Shown one piece after another: positions 1 through 13,100 of a stretch of DNA of 64,000 bases. How positions within the stretch are numbered: the first letter of the stretch is position 1; each line of letters begins with the position of its first letter. Source of the stretch: Shinisaurus crocodilurus (taxonomy: Eukaryota > Chordata > Lepidosauria > Squamata > Shinisauridae); contig CM037877.1 in the NCBI GenBank assembly GCA_021292165.1, positions 83,235,691 to 83,299,690 of the forward strand, given 5' to 3'. The position numbers were made by a program, and so were the translations under genes. The notes below the pieces were generated by a model. That model ran no database searches. It saw only the letters and a list, made by a program, of their open reading frames with translations, and was not told where the DNA came from.

Positions 1-367
1 ATACATAAACAGTGCAGTATCCCAATGTTTCCCAAATTGTGGGGCAGGCAAGATAATTCTAGGGAAAGGGGAAAGGAGAGGATCTTGCAGCAGACAGATA
101 CAGTTTCCTTCAAAAAGCAGAGGTTTAGCTTTACATGACTACTGTGCTATTTTACAACACTCCTGCACTAACCAAGAAGGCTACAGAGACACAAGGAATA
201 TGTGGGGGCTTCTGATATCTGCTGCTTCTCCCTTCTCCATCTTCTTACCTGCCTGTCTGTTATAAGAGGGGATCTGTGATGCCTTGTTCTAGTTTTGCTC
301 TCTAATGCCTGTCTTGAATTAGTGATCCAATGTGCAGATCCTTAAACATAGCTCCATGGGTTTAAAC

Positions 368-684
368 TAGGGGTTCAGAACCTCACGCCCAAAGGCCAAA
401 TCCAGCCCTCTGGGATTCCCCATATGACCACGTCCCCTCTTCCCCAACCACCCACTCTTTGGTGGCTTCCCTGGCTTTTGTGCAGATGTTCCGCCATTCT
501 AAAAGTTTGAAGCACCTCCGGTAAGGCTTAGTTACTGGCAGGAAGAGTTTAAAGCCAAAATATGCTGGTATTTTTTGGCCCTGCCTCTTTTGCCTTCAGC
601 CCCGCCCACCTCCGGAATGCAGCCCCCGAGAGCTTCTCTGAAATGGAGTTCAGCCCTTGGGCTGAAAGAGGTTCAACACCCCTG
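368..684 (-). mobile_element. hAT-like non-autonomous element, family A (CAGGGGTGCAGAACC)
   Basis: This 317-bp copy in reverse orientation ends ...AACACCCCTG and is flanked by a perfect 8-bp target duplication GTTTAAAC (360-367 and 685-692). The 8-bp duplication and CAGGGG-type end are typical of hAT elements. Related copies lie near 5416, 19670, 31349 and 50519. Confidence 0.8.
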
Positions 685-1744
685 GTTTAAACTAATCCCG
701 AGTGCTCCAGTTTAACTGGTTTGTGAATCAGTCTGATGATCGTGAGCTAGAACGTTCCGGCTCTCAATGCTACCAGACTGTCTCTCAAACAGTCTGGTAG
801 TCGGTGAACTTCAAAACTTATTTTTTACTTTCTAAGCCTCCCGCACCACAACCCACTTGCAGCCACCTCTTCAGCAAGCAAATGTGCAGAATCCTCACAG
901 TGCAGCCGCATCTGTGTAGCCCACTTCTGTGTGTGTGCACAAGAGAGAGAGTGAGAGAGAGTGCAATGATCCATGGAACACTTTGATAGCAGCCAGCATC
1001 AGGACATTCAGGTCACCATTGTAAGACAGATTCACAAACAAGTTAAACTGCTTGGGCTTATTATCCAAATTTAGCTTACACCCATGGACTTAGTCATCTG
1101 AAAGGAAAGTACTTTAGCATAATTGAATTGTCAATAGGGCTGCATTAAATGGCATTATAACTAAGAATATTGGATGCCAGCGTTAAATTCTATCCCAATA
1201 GAACAGCCTGAAACTGTAAATAGATATGAGAGTTCATCACAGAGTACATGCTCAGAAGGAGGCAGGTTGCCTTATAAGGCAATCTGCGTAGCAGTGCTTC
1301 TGTGCAATCCCCATTCTTTTAACCGAGTTCACCACAGAACCACTTTCAAGTCTACGGTAATTCATGTGCTACTGTTGCAGCAGCATGGGAGCTCTTCCTG
1401 TGCGGTGCTGTCCCATGCTGTGCCAATAAGTTATAACTTCTGTGAACAGGAAGTCCAATGGGCAGAGCAGCCAAATCACATGGTTACTTCCAGATGTTGT
1501 GTCTCTCTGCCGCTGATGCGAATGTGGGAGGTCACCCACTTCTTGTGGTTCGTATTTACAGATGTTACTGGTGCGGTAAGGGACCAGACCATGTGGAACT
1601 GGCACTTGTGCCTCAAATGGCTATATATGAAGCAGGCCTTTGGGAATTAAGTAACAGCATTGCGCTCCTCTAATTAAAAAAAAGTGGGGGGGTGGCGGGA
1701 ATGGTGGGAAACATCTCAATGAGAATTGAGATGCGTCTTTTAGA

Positions 1745-1995
1745 GCCTTCAGGAGTTTTATAGGAGGCTGTGAAACCGAACACATTCGGTGTAGTGGCTG
1801 GAATGCAGAATGTAGACTGGTTAGACCCAGGTTCGAATCCCTGCTCAACCTCAAAGCTTGCTGTGTGACCTTGGGGCACACAGTCTCTCAGCCTAACCTA
1901 CCCCACAGGTTTGTTGGGCGGTTCAAAGAGGGGAACCATATACACTGCCCTGAGCTATTTTTAAAAACGATGGGAGGGAAATGTAAAGAATAAAA
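1745..1995 (+). mobile_element. MIR/CORE-like SINE
   Basis: A tRNA-like head (GTGTAGTGG ... GGTTCGAATCCC, a B-box match) is followed by the core CTGTGTGACCTTGGGCA-like segment and TCTCAGCCTAACCTACC, which resembles MIR. Similar copies lie at 3856 and 41424. Confidence 0.7.
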
Positions 1996-2052
1996 GGCTC
2001 ATAATTGTATGACTGAAAAGTAAAATGGTGTTCTTTTCCCTCTGATGTTCAG

Positions 2053-2166
2053 GCAGGATTTCCAGCTGGAGTGGTGAATATTGTACCAGGGTATGGACCC
2101 ACTGCTGGAGCAGCCATTTCTAATCACATGGACATAGATAAAGTGGCATTCACAGGCTCTACTGAG
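2053..2166 (+). CDS. ALDH1A1: ALDH1A1 exon 7 (human numbering)
   Basis: This exon has 38 codons in phase 0, flanked by ttcag and gtattt. It begins [15 protein letters not shown] and ends FTGSTE, part of the NAD-binding Rossmann fold. It is the leftmost exon I could find in the window. Confidence 0.95.
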
Positions 2167-4096
2167 GTATTTCCCTAATGCTGCACATAGTTGTAAACAG
2201 AACGTCCCTGAAGCCCCGATTCTGACAAATGATTTAGCATCTAACTTGCTTTGTATAACTATGTTAACCTTTTCGTGCTGTGAGCTTGTTAAACAATGTC
2301 ACTTTAATGATTTGTTGGTTGTTAATAGCCACCTACCTCAAATGCATCCATACATTGTGTGAACTGAAGGAATATCCCTTCGAACAAAAGAATTTCAGGA
2401 GAAAAATTGATTGTCAATGGTAGCAACGCTATTTCCAAAGCTCTGGGGAGGTCAGAAGATTGCATGTCGAATTAGTGTTACACTTCTCCCTGCATAATAT
2501 ATAATGAATATAGATCTCAAGTCCTTTACTCTTTTAAAAAATTACCATTTTATTGCTTATAATATTACATATATACTACACTCCATACTATACAGTGTTA
2601 TATATAATATTGACACTATATAGATTTTGACATTTTTATTCTTATTTTTCATTTCCGCTGTATTTTGGACAAAAGGTCCATTGGCTAGAAATCTTGCATC
2701 CTACAAAGAGAGGTGGTGTGTCATTCTGTCCCCATATTTTGCAATTTTGAAGAAGAACGTGGTTCCTCATTGGGAGAGGGATACTTGACAGAAATGCTTA
2801 TATGGACTTTGTCCACATTTTAGCCCCAGAAGGTCAATAGAAGCTACTGGTAGGCTCCAACCAGACGTAGCATTCCTGCTACCTTCCCTGGAGTCATCAT
2901 TATATTCGAAGCATTGAATCTCAGCTAGAGAAGGTGACTGGGGGGGGGGGCTTCACTTTCACAGGCACACACAGTGGTGTGGGACCTGTTCCCCTGTGAT
3001 GCTGATGAGAGAAATTTGCACAATTGGCCTCATACGTCATTGGGGTTCTTTTTTTCTGCTCCAGACACTCCCCTGAGTGGTGTGGGATTACACCAGGGGG
3101 AAGCTGCTCCTATTATGATGCATGAGTGAAAGGGGCCTGAGAGACAACTCATCCACTGGCAGGGGATGAGTATTCTGACCAATTTCAGTGGCAGGACTCC
3201 AGTTGGCTTCCCTGGAGTCACCATTTTATCATGAGGGTTGTTATTATATTCTGCAAGGAATCCTTGGAAGCTTGCAGAGTGACCCGTACTTCCAGAAGAC
3301 ATATGTTTTGAAATATACCCCCCCCCCCATGAAGCAATTGCTAGTCATTGGAAGTTGTCTTATTCCAGGTGAGACTATTTATCCATCTCGCCCAGTATTG
3401 TCTGCTGTGACCTGTAGCGACTCGCAAGGGCCTTAGGCAAGGCTCATTCACATCTTCCACTACCGGATCCTTTTGTTAATTGGAGATGCCAAGGACTCAG
3501 CCAGAGGTCTTCTGCGTGCAAGCCATGTGCTCTACCACTGAACTTATGCCCCCTCCTCTTTACCATAGGACAACCTTTTCTGTCCCGAAGGCCGCCCACA
3601 CATGCATACACAATCCTCCTGGTACAGATTGCTCTTCCTTGCTGCTGATGGCAGTGGGGAAAGAGTGATCTGTATGAGGCTCTCTGGGGGACTGAGTGGA
3701 GAGTACAGGCAGGGGGTAATTTGGCAGTGGGGTTAGAGCACCCCCCCGGGGCGGGTGCAGGTTGTGTACCCCTGCCATAGGGGATGGTGAAGGTCAGGGA
3801 TGGAAGCCTTTTTTCTCTGAGGTCTGCATTCCCTAACAGGTATATCAGGGGCCACATGCCAGCACTCGGCCATGAAGCTCACTGGGTGACTTTGGGACAG
3901 TCACTGACTCTCAGCCTAACCTCCCTCCCCTCACAGGGTTGTTATGATAAAAATTGGAGGAGGAAGACCATGTAAGCCACCTTGGGTTCCTTGCCAGAGG
4001 GGGAAAGGCAGGATATAAATGCAATAAATAAAATAAAATAATAATAAATAAATAATGGGTGGATCTGGAGGCCAAAGTGGGTGTGGCCACCTCACA

Positions 4097-4176
<80 letters not shown>

Positions 4177-7100
4177 CACCCCATCCACCCATTCACATAT
4201 CCCCCCCCTCTCTCTCTCACACACACACACGCACACTGCAGTTTGCATTGGAAAAAACCTTCACGTGTTGCCCCATCAAAGGACAGCTTGAAATTCTTTG
4301 GGTCTGGAATACTATGCCACAATTTCTGTTGGTTTCATGTGCAAATGTTTCCTTTGTGCTCTCTTCCAGGTTGGCAAGAAGATCAAAGAGGCTGCTGGAA
4401 AGAGTAATCTGAAGAGGGTCACCCTGGAACTTGGAGGGAAAAGCCCCAATATCATATTTGCAGATGCTGATTGTGAGCGGCATATTTCTCTTGGATTTCT
4501 TTTCCTTGAAAGCAGTCACGTTAATCCTGTTTTGCAAAGCTAGACTCCAGGGAGCATCTGAGCCAGTGGAAAACTGGAGAGATGTGACTACATTACAACC
4601 ACAGCAATTGTTTATTTACAGCTATGTAACAATTCACATTGATCAAGGCACGCAATGTAGGCCTGACTATAGGTATCTTTCTTTTGCAGTGGACAGTGCT
4701 GTGGAATATGCCCACATTGGCCTGTTCTACCATCAGGGGCAGTGCTGTATAGCTGGATCTAGGATTTTTGTAGAGGAGAAGATCTACGATGAATTTGTGC
4801 GGAGGAGTGTGGAGAGAGCTAAGAAAAACGTGCTTGGCAATCCTCTGACGCCTGGAGTACATCAAGGCCCTCAGGTAAGTGTCAGTAATAATGGCTGGGT
4901 TCAGGCAACACGATAACCCACACTCACGGGTTGAGTATGGGTTGAGTGTGGGTTATCGTTGAACCATGGTGTTGTTGAAACGTGGATTATCGTGTCTGAA
5001 CCCAGCCACTTTAACGAATCGTGGTTTGTTAAATATGAACAACCCATGAAGAGAACCCATGGTTTGTTGTTGGGTTGTGAACTGTGGGTTGTTCACCATG
5101 GTTTACCTCAGCTGGGTTCAGACAACAAAATAACCCATGGTTCAACAACAACCCAAGTTCAACGACAACCCATACTCAACCCTTGAATGTGGGTTATTGT
5201 GTTGTCCTAACCCAGTCAATGTTTTGTGTCATGGGTTATCACAGCCACAGGTGGACTCAAAAAACAGACCTCCTGGGAGCTGGGTTGGACCATTGCTCCT
5301 CAAGCCACTGCAGATCTTTGGTAAAGCACAGGCCTCCTTGAGCCAAAGTAGCTTTCTAGGCACTTTGCTATCCCTCCCCAATGTGACTAATTCCTGTCCG
5401 TTCCTGTCCCTATATAGGGATGTTGAATCTCTTTCAGACCAAGGGCCAAATTCAATTTCAGAGAAGCTCTCAGGGGCAGGGGGAGCTGCATTCCAGTGGC
5501 GGAGGGGCCCGAAGGCAAAACAGGGCAGGGCCAAAATTCTAAAAATACCAGCACATTGTAGATTAAAGCTCTTACTGCCAGCAACTAAGCCTTAGGAGAG
5601 GCATTTCAATGGGGGGGGGGGGGACTTGCAAAAGCCAGGAAACTACAAAATGATTGGTGGGCAGGGGAAAGGGAGTGGCATCAAGGGGACCGGAGTGCCG
5701 GATTGGGACACCAGGCAGGCCAGATTTGGCTGGCAGGCCTGAGGTTCAGCCCCCCCGGCTGTATAACTTGTCCTTCCTGTCAATAGCCTTTTGCACCAAA
5801 GCTCTGTCACATGCAACTCACATCCTTCTTTTTTCTGCCCCCGCTTAATTTCCTCAACCTCAGCAGGACCTAATTTCCTTCTGCTAAGCTCCTCCTCTCT
5901 GTTTTCCTCTCCACACCGACCACACCTGCCTAGGCTGCCTTCAGGGAACTGGCCTCAGCCTGCCTTTCTAAGCAATGGTTCCGCCATGCCCTTCAGCCTG
6001 ACTCCTCAGCCCAGCCCTGCAGGGAGGGCACAGAGTCCCACCCCAACGTGTGACACTTTGGCAGAGAGACACAAATACTCCAGCCGCATTTTGGGGCACC
6101 TGTGCTACAACCTGAAATGCCAGACTGACCCCAATTCTGCTCACGGTCGGACATGCTGAACCAGCTCCTACAAAAATAGATGTAGTGGCGATACACGGTC
6201 TACTCTCCTGCTACACTGTTTGTGACGGCATCATCAGGAGGCTCGGCTACTCCTGTGCTTTTACCAGGAACCATGTGTTAAGTAACGTCCTCAACCCTTT
6301 GGAAAAAAAATCTGGGACTACATAGCCTAGGCTGTGCTTTTGGTGTACGTTCGAGTACTGAAGCTGGAGGGTCTGCTATGGAGCGGTACGTCTTTGTGGA
6401 GCAGGAAATGTCCATGTCCGGGTGTGGAAGTGGCAAGTTTGGGCCTGCTCACTCTGAAAGTTGTCCATGGAGTACGCCAGCCTTCCCAAACCTGACACCC
6501 TCCAGATGTGTTGGACTTCAACTCTCATAATTCCCCAGCCAGCATGGCTGGCTGGGGGCCTTGGGAGTTGTAGTCCAACACATCTGGAGGGTATCAGGTT
6601 GGAGAAGGCTGGTGCATAGGATGCTGCAAAATGGCTGTAAGTATGGGCCCAATTCAGATGTTACAGCCATCGTAGGGCCTGTATGCTGGCGGCTCCATGG
6701 AGAGCCATTTGCAAGTAGCTCGCCGTGCGGGTAACTGCAGTCACGGGGAGAGTCATCACACCAGGCTGTTGCACAGACACATGGTGCTGCTGAGGACCCT
6801 CCCCACAATCTGGGCCGCTCGTGTGGAAAGTCGCTTTCAAACATTCTGCACTTGTCTCATGGCACCACCACTGCCACCATGAACTCCCACCTGGAAGCCA
6901 TGGCATTTTAAACTTGTCCAGGTAGAGTTGGAAATCAGGCCTCCTGTCCTAAATTGGTGCTACTGAAAAGCAGCCAAAACCTAACACCCGTCTTTGGAAA
7001 TGTCTTCAGTAATCCTTGAAAGGGCGGGAAATGTTATGCATTCTGACATAGTATGTGCAAGGGATCTAGGTCTCTGCACCAAAAAATCCCAAAGGCTACA

Positions 7101-10100
7101 ACCGCAGGCATAGAATTCTGCACTTGGAAACCCCAGATTCTGCAATTGGATTAACTTGCTGAGCACCCTTGGATAATCAGCCTCCCAGTTCCTTTGGTGC
7201 AGGAAATGCCCAAAGTGGTGATACTGTGCAAATTAAACTGTAGCTTTTCCTCTCTAATCAGCTTATTAAACTGTTTTACTGGTTGGCTCTTGTTAACTGC
7301 TCTATATAACTGCAGGACTGAAATCAATTTCCTAAGTTCTGAAGTCAGTGTGACTTCTCCAGAGTAATTGGTGTGAGAGTGGCATTCATGCAAATGGAGA
7401 AGTTGTACTTCAAAATGTAACCCACCGAGTTAAAACACTTTAGGAGGAATGAATATAATTCTGAGTGAAGGGAATTTAAGGAAGTACTTGGCCCATGAGA
7501 ACGCTGAGACTTTATAAGGCAGTGCTGTGGGCCTTTGTTTCTTTATTCTTCTGTGCTTAAAATCCTAATTACTGAACTTCATGGGGGAAATTGGCAACAA
7601 TCCAACATCTCAAAGGCAAGTTGTTGCTTCATCTCTCACTAGTAAAGAATTTGTTTCTGCTTTGTTAATCTTAAGGCCAAACAAGCAGGCTGGGGAGTGA
7701 CTTATCAGTGCAATATTTTCTGTTTAGATTGATAAGGAGCAGTATGATAGAATACTCGCGCTAATTGAGACTGGGAAAAAAGAAGGAGCCAAACTGGAAT
7801 GTGGAGGAGGACCTTGGGGAGACACAGGCTACTTCATCCAGCCTACGGTTTTTTCTAATGTTACAGATGACATGTGCATTGCCAAAGAGGAGGTAAGCTA
7901 ATGCAGGACATTCTGCATTGTCACTAGATGTTATGTTTCAATAGCTGCACAGGATGTGCATTTTTAAAATTAAATAAGCAGATTAGTGTTTACATTGTAA
8001 TTGTAAGCCCCCCAATCTAGACTCCTTTAACTGAAAAAAAGTGTTTTTAAAATACATGTGTTAGTTTGCCTCAACTAAATAGGACGTGTCAGCACTAATG
8101 CATAATCTCAGGTCTTTTCTGCAACCATAAACTATCATTATTAAAAGATTATTATTCCGCTTTTCCCTTTAAAGGGGGGGCTTATGCAAATATAAAAATA
8201 TAAAAACAAGAACTAATCATTAAAATACATTAAGAAGTTAAAGACAACAGCCAACACACACAAAACCAAAAACAAACCATAAATAAATAAAATAGAGCAA
8301 CAGCATAGTCAAATGCTTGTTTAAAGAGAAATGGCTTCACTTCCCAGTGGAACACAGATAAAGAGGCAGAAAACCTAACATCTCAGGACAGGGAGTTCCA
8401 CAGATGGGGAGCTGCCACTGAGAAAACCCTCGCAAGCATTGCCACTAACTGCACCTCTGAAGCAATGGCTTAGGCAAGAGGGGCGCAACAGCTGACCTTA
8501 AAGGGCAAATCCATACATCCAAAGAAGCAGAAGGACACATATTTGGAAAGTCTTCCTCCATGCATTGCCTGACAAGCTTGGAGTTCCCTAGATAATTTTG
8601 GCAGACACAGTCACCCGAATCCAGCAAGATGTGCTTCAGAGGTGCTCCAACCTCCTTCTGCATACACTACTGACACACATTGGGGTGCATATTCCCATTG
8701 TGATGTTCATCTGAGCCCTATTGAACTGGCTGGATGCATCTTTTGATGTGAATGCACCTCCAAATCCAGAGCCACCAGGCATTCTATGTGACTAGTTGAT
8801 CATGACTGCAGCTAGAACACGTACAGAAACTGCAGAAGGAGGGAAACTGAGATCAAGTAGCAGGCAATAAGAAAGGCAGTTCTTCCTGCTCCCCCCACCC
8901 CACACCTTCCCACCACGCTTATACAGGCAGTCCCTGGGTTACGAAGTCCCAACTTATGGACAACTCATACTTAAGAATGGACCGCCATATATGTAAAAAT
9001 CTGAGTTAAATGCAATGGTTCGTACTTACGAACACATGATGCACTATACTTTGCGACACTCTGAAACACTTTGAAAAGTGCGGCCTCTGTTCCGACTTAC
9101 GTACACATTCAACTTAAAGACAGACTTATGAACGGATCTCGTTCATAACCTGGGGACTGCCTGTACTTCCTGCAAATTGTCCCTCTTGATGTGGTCATTC
9201 ACCTCCTCTTTTTTCCAAGGAAGTTCTAAGATGGACGTGGAGATGGGCTTTTAAAAAAAATAACCAGACCTGGAGTACTAAATACTGATATGGACCTACA
9301 CTAGCGCAATGGAGTTTTTGCAGTTCTAAAAATAATCCAAAACAAGTGGAAACACTCATTTCCCGAACAGGGCAGGTCAGTGGAACTCACAAAAGGGAGC
9401 TCCGCTGACCTGTTCCGATCCAGAAACAAGTGGTTCCGCTCATTTCCGGGGTTATTTTTAGAAATGCAAAAGCCCTGTTGCACAAGTGGTGGGTCCCGTA
9501 TATTTGTATATGTTCTGGCCATATATGGAAATGACTGTGTTAGTGCACCTATATTTTCTCATGACAAGTAGAGTAAAAATGATGCCAGTATTTAAATGTT
9601 ATTGTATAGGTCTGTGCTGCATCTAAATCTATAGCACCGCAGGTAGTTTCTGACAATTTAGGAATGGGTGAGAAATCAGTTTCAGTCCATTTTTGACTGG
9701 AATGTACTCAGTTCATACCTCCTGGAATTGAACACACACCCAAATGCGATCTGTGGTCTGTTCATACATTTCTGAGCTTGCAATGTGGTTCGCACAACAA
9801 AAAATGCGTACATTCAAAAAAATGCACATAAAAAACACATACATTTAGTGAATGGGAGAAAAATGTACAGAACTGAGTACATCTCGGAAAACACATGAAA
9901 ATATACACAGATGTTCGTCTGAAGCCCACCCCACCCCACCCCACCCCAAAAGCTCACAATCTGATATGGACACAAGTTGGAATGAGTTTCGAGGTGGAAA
10001 TCGGAGAACTTTGACCAGCTCAAGTTTTATTTATTTGCACATCCCTATAAAATGGTTGCTCCACCTCAAGTACATGGCTGCACACCAGAAGTTTATTCAG

Positions 10101-13100
10101 CAAAGGGAGTCTTAAGACTGCAATCCTAACACAATGGGAGTAAGTCCCATTGAGCTTAGCAGAATGTACTTCTGAGTAAACAAGCATAGGATTGTGCTGC
10201 ATGGCTACAATCCTGTACACATTTACCCGGGAGTCCCAATTGGACACAACAGGACTTACTTCTGAGTAAACATACATAGAATTATTCTGTAAAAACTATA
10301 GTTTCTGTACAAATAAAAGCTTTATGACAGAGGAATTGAGGATAGAATAAAAGAAGATATGGATTAGCAGTTGCAATGTTTACCAAAGACAAGCTTATAA
10401 AATTATGGGTGGTGTTGTAGTGATGGCTAACAACATAAATTGGTTTTTAAAGGACTAAATAACTTCATGGAGGATATATACCTACCAGATGTTGGAGGCA
10501 GGCTTCCAGAGAATTGAATTTGAAAGAGGAATTGCTGCTCATCCCACTTTCGCCTCTGCTAAACAGGTTTTGCAGGTTTTCATATTGTTTTGAACACCTT
10601 CAAAACCTATTTGACCAGAGGTGGCAGTAGAACAAAAGGAAGTGTGTGTATACTGTGAGAAGCAAACTCAGGGTGACATTCCAATCTTCTTTCAGAGGAG
10701 AGGTGTGACCCAGCCTGGCAATCCTTATGTTCTTATTTCAGGACAGAATAACAGATGCGATTCCATGAATTTGATGGGTACAAAATAAAGTCCATATGGA
10801 AATTTATATCACCAAAAGCTCTAGTAACAGCAATATTGTGCTTTTTAATTGGGATGAAAATACTGAGGTTAGCTAATGGCTCGATAATAATCAAGAAGCT
10901 GAGTCTAGCAGAAGTGTTTATTGTAATAATAGTTCAAACAAATAAAAAGGATGATTTTTTTGTGGTTGCTTTGCTTCCTCGCTTATGCAGCAACTTATGG
11001 AAATTTAAAAAAAAACCAAGTCCTATAAGCATTTATGAGAAGAAAACATGAATGTCTTTAATTTTTAAAAGGAAGCTTGTGAAAATAAATAGTCCGCACA
11101 AATTATTCTACTTTTCTGCCGCTGTTTCCATGCTCATCATTAGGATGGATTCAGATAGCCTTTTTACACCACCTGCTAGTGATTCTTGCAGTAGCCACAT
11201 GGTGAGATACTCATGAACCTTGTCCTCCTCGGTCCAATATTCAGTCCGCTTTCAGGCCAAGATGTGGCACAGAAGTGATCAGAGAAAAAAGAATTCAGGT
11301 TTGCTTTGCTGTTTATGCAGTTACTGGAACAATCTACCATCACAGCCTTGCTTGCCAGGAAGGCCCCAACCACTGACATCACTGTTAGGTTCAGTCAGTC
11401 AGTCAGCACGGGTTTTACACCAGCCTTCCCCAGCTCCTAAGAAGGGATGGAGAACATGCGGTCCAAAAACATCTGGAAGGCCACAACTCCTCATCAGCCC
11501 AAGCCAGCAGCATAGCCAATGGTGAGGGATGTATGAGTTGCAGGCCACATGTTCCCCGCCTCTGAGCCAAGGATATGAGGAGGACCTCTGCGGCTCTGCC
11601 TCAGTGAGGGGCAGCGTAAGTCCACTTGCTTTGCAGGGGCAGCTCTCTTCTAGCCCTGAAACACCGATCGCAGCTCAAGCACCAGTGGATGTTTCCACGC
11701 CTGCAGTGTGGCAGAGTTGAATCCCATCCATCATCAGAGGAAAGAGACTTGTTGTGTGCCCTTGTGTTACAGCTTGATCCCATCATGAATTGCTCTTTCA
11801 GGGCGGCGGCTCATACCATCACTGGGCTGCATGTTGCTAGGTACGTCACTCAGGAGTGGGTGGATTTCATAGGAACACAGAAAGCGGCCTTATACCGACT
11901 CAGACCCACTGGTCTATCTAGTCCAATATTTTCTACAGCAGGAGTAGGCGACCTGGTGCCCTGCAGATGCGCTGGACTGCAGCTCCCATAATCCCCAACC
12001 ATTTGGCCATGTTAGCTGGGGCTTATGGGAGTTGTAGTCCAAAACATCTGGAGGGCACCAGTATACACTGACTGGAGCAGTTCTGCAGGGCTTTAGATAG
12101 TGGTGTTTCCCAGCTCTACCTGGAGAAACAGACCTGAGACCTTTTGCACGCCTAGTGCTCTCCCACTAAGGATGTCAGGGAAATTTGCAATGGATGCGTT
12201 TGGATTTCTATTAATCTGATCTGTGGATTCCGCAGCAGACCAGCTTTTTCTGAGCAGCACAGCTTCTGCAGACTGTTGGTGTTTTTTTAAAAATTGGGGG
12301 GTGGATTTGCACAAATCCTCACTTGCGCTAATGCACACTTGCGCAAGTGGAATGAAATGCTCGTACATCCCTAAAAAAAATCCGATCTCATCCATAAGCA
12401 GATGGAATGAAAAGTGCCTGACAATCTGCCAAATATAGATGGAACGGATTTATCAAAATCTGCTGCCTTCCCCCACAGTTCTCCCCTTTCCATTTTGTAA
12501 GTGTACCACGGCTTGGCTGTGCCTGGTGCTCTGCTCTGCCTGCCTATCTTTTGGCTGCTCATAGTAGCATTGGCACATGCACAGTTTCTATAATTAATTT
12601 CAGAATTGGCACATGCACAATTTGCTCTTGCCGCAACTATTCATTTATTCAATTTGTCACTGCTTCCCACCCCTCCCCCGCCTTCAGCTAAGCTCTGTGT
12701 AAGAGCAATCATGTGGATTGAAATCTCACACTTTTCCTGTGGTTTTGAGCGTAGGATTGTGCACATGAATATATCAGCATTCCTTGGCAGCTTCCATTTT
12801 TTCCATATCTTACCATTAACAGGTTTGCCAGAGCCCATCTAGTTCCCCATAAATGACAGCATGCTCAGCATTTAAAACATATGTTTTCATGCAAACAATC
12901 ACTCATGCACATGGGCTTAGCTTAAAAAAAAGGCGGGGGAACTTGATCAATGGGAAAAACGGAAAGCAAATGGCACATGATGAACAGTGATCTTTACAAA
13001 TTCCAGAAATCCAAACCAGAAGTAAAATGGCCAGAAAGCAAATGAGATACCTGGACAAGCTAAATCTGGTTCCAGTTTGTGGGAGAGAGGGGAAATTTTT

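Larger units (their letters stand above)
1..2052 (+). other. ALDH1A1 intron 6 (partial)
   Basis: This is non-coding intron sequence. It holds a hAT-like MITE (368-684), a short GA-rich run near 944-962 and a MIR-like SINE (about 1745-1995). No ALDH1A1 exon 6 was found. The short open frames at 1174-1673 show no family resemblance. Confidence 0.7.
2167..4369 (+). other. ALDH1A1 intron 7
   Basis: This is AT-rich intron sequence without exons. It holds a reversed tRNA-derived SINE (3360-3556), a MIR-like SINE (3856-4055) and a compound dinucleotide tract (4098-4230). Nothing is recognised in 2167-3350 beyond short homopolymers. Confidence 0.7.
4875..7727 (+). other. ALDH1A1 intron 9
   Basis: It contains two palindromic AACCCATGG-type MITEs (4895-5005 and 5112-5215), a hAT family A copy (5416-5752) and a hAT-like hairpin MITE (6479-6611). 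The stretch 6615-7727 shows nothing recognisable. Confidence 0.7.

Noticed and set aside
1174..1673. Overlapping open frames of up to 158 codons
   Set aside because: No similarity to ALDH1A1 exon 6 or any family I know, and the translation has no conserved-looking motif. Taken as chance.
4055..4412. Several overlapping open frames of 78-117 codons
   Set aside because: They are produced by the (TC)n(AC)n microsatellite, which has no stops in several frames. Only the exon 8 part (4370-4472) is real.
4895..5215. CRISPR-like repeated CAACCC words
   Set aside because: Units are irregular, inverted and unspaced, and the surrounding DNA is a vertebrate intron. They are palindromic MITEs.
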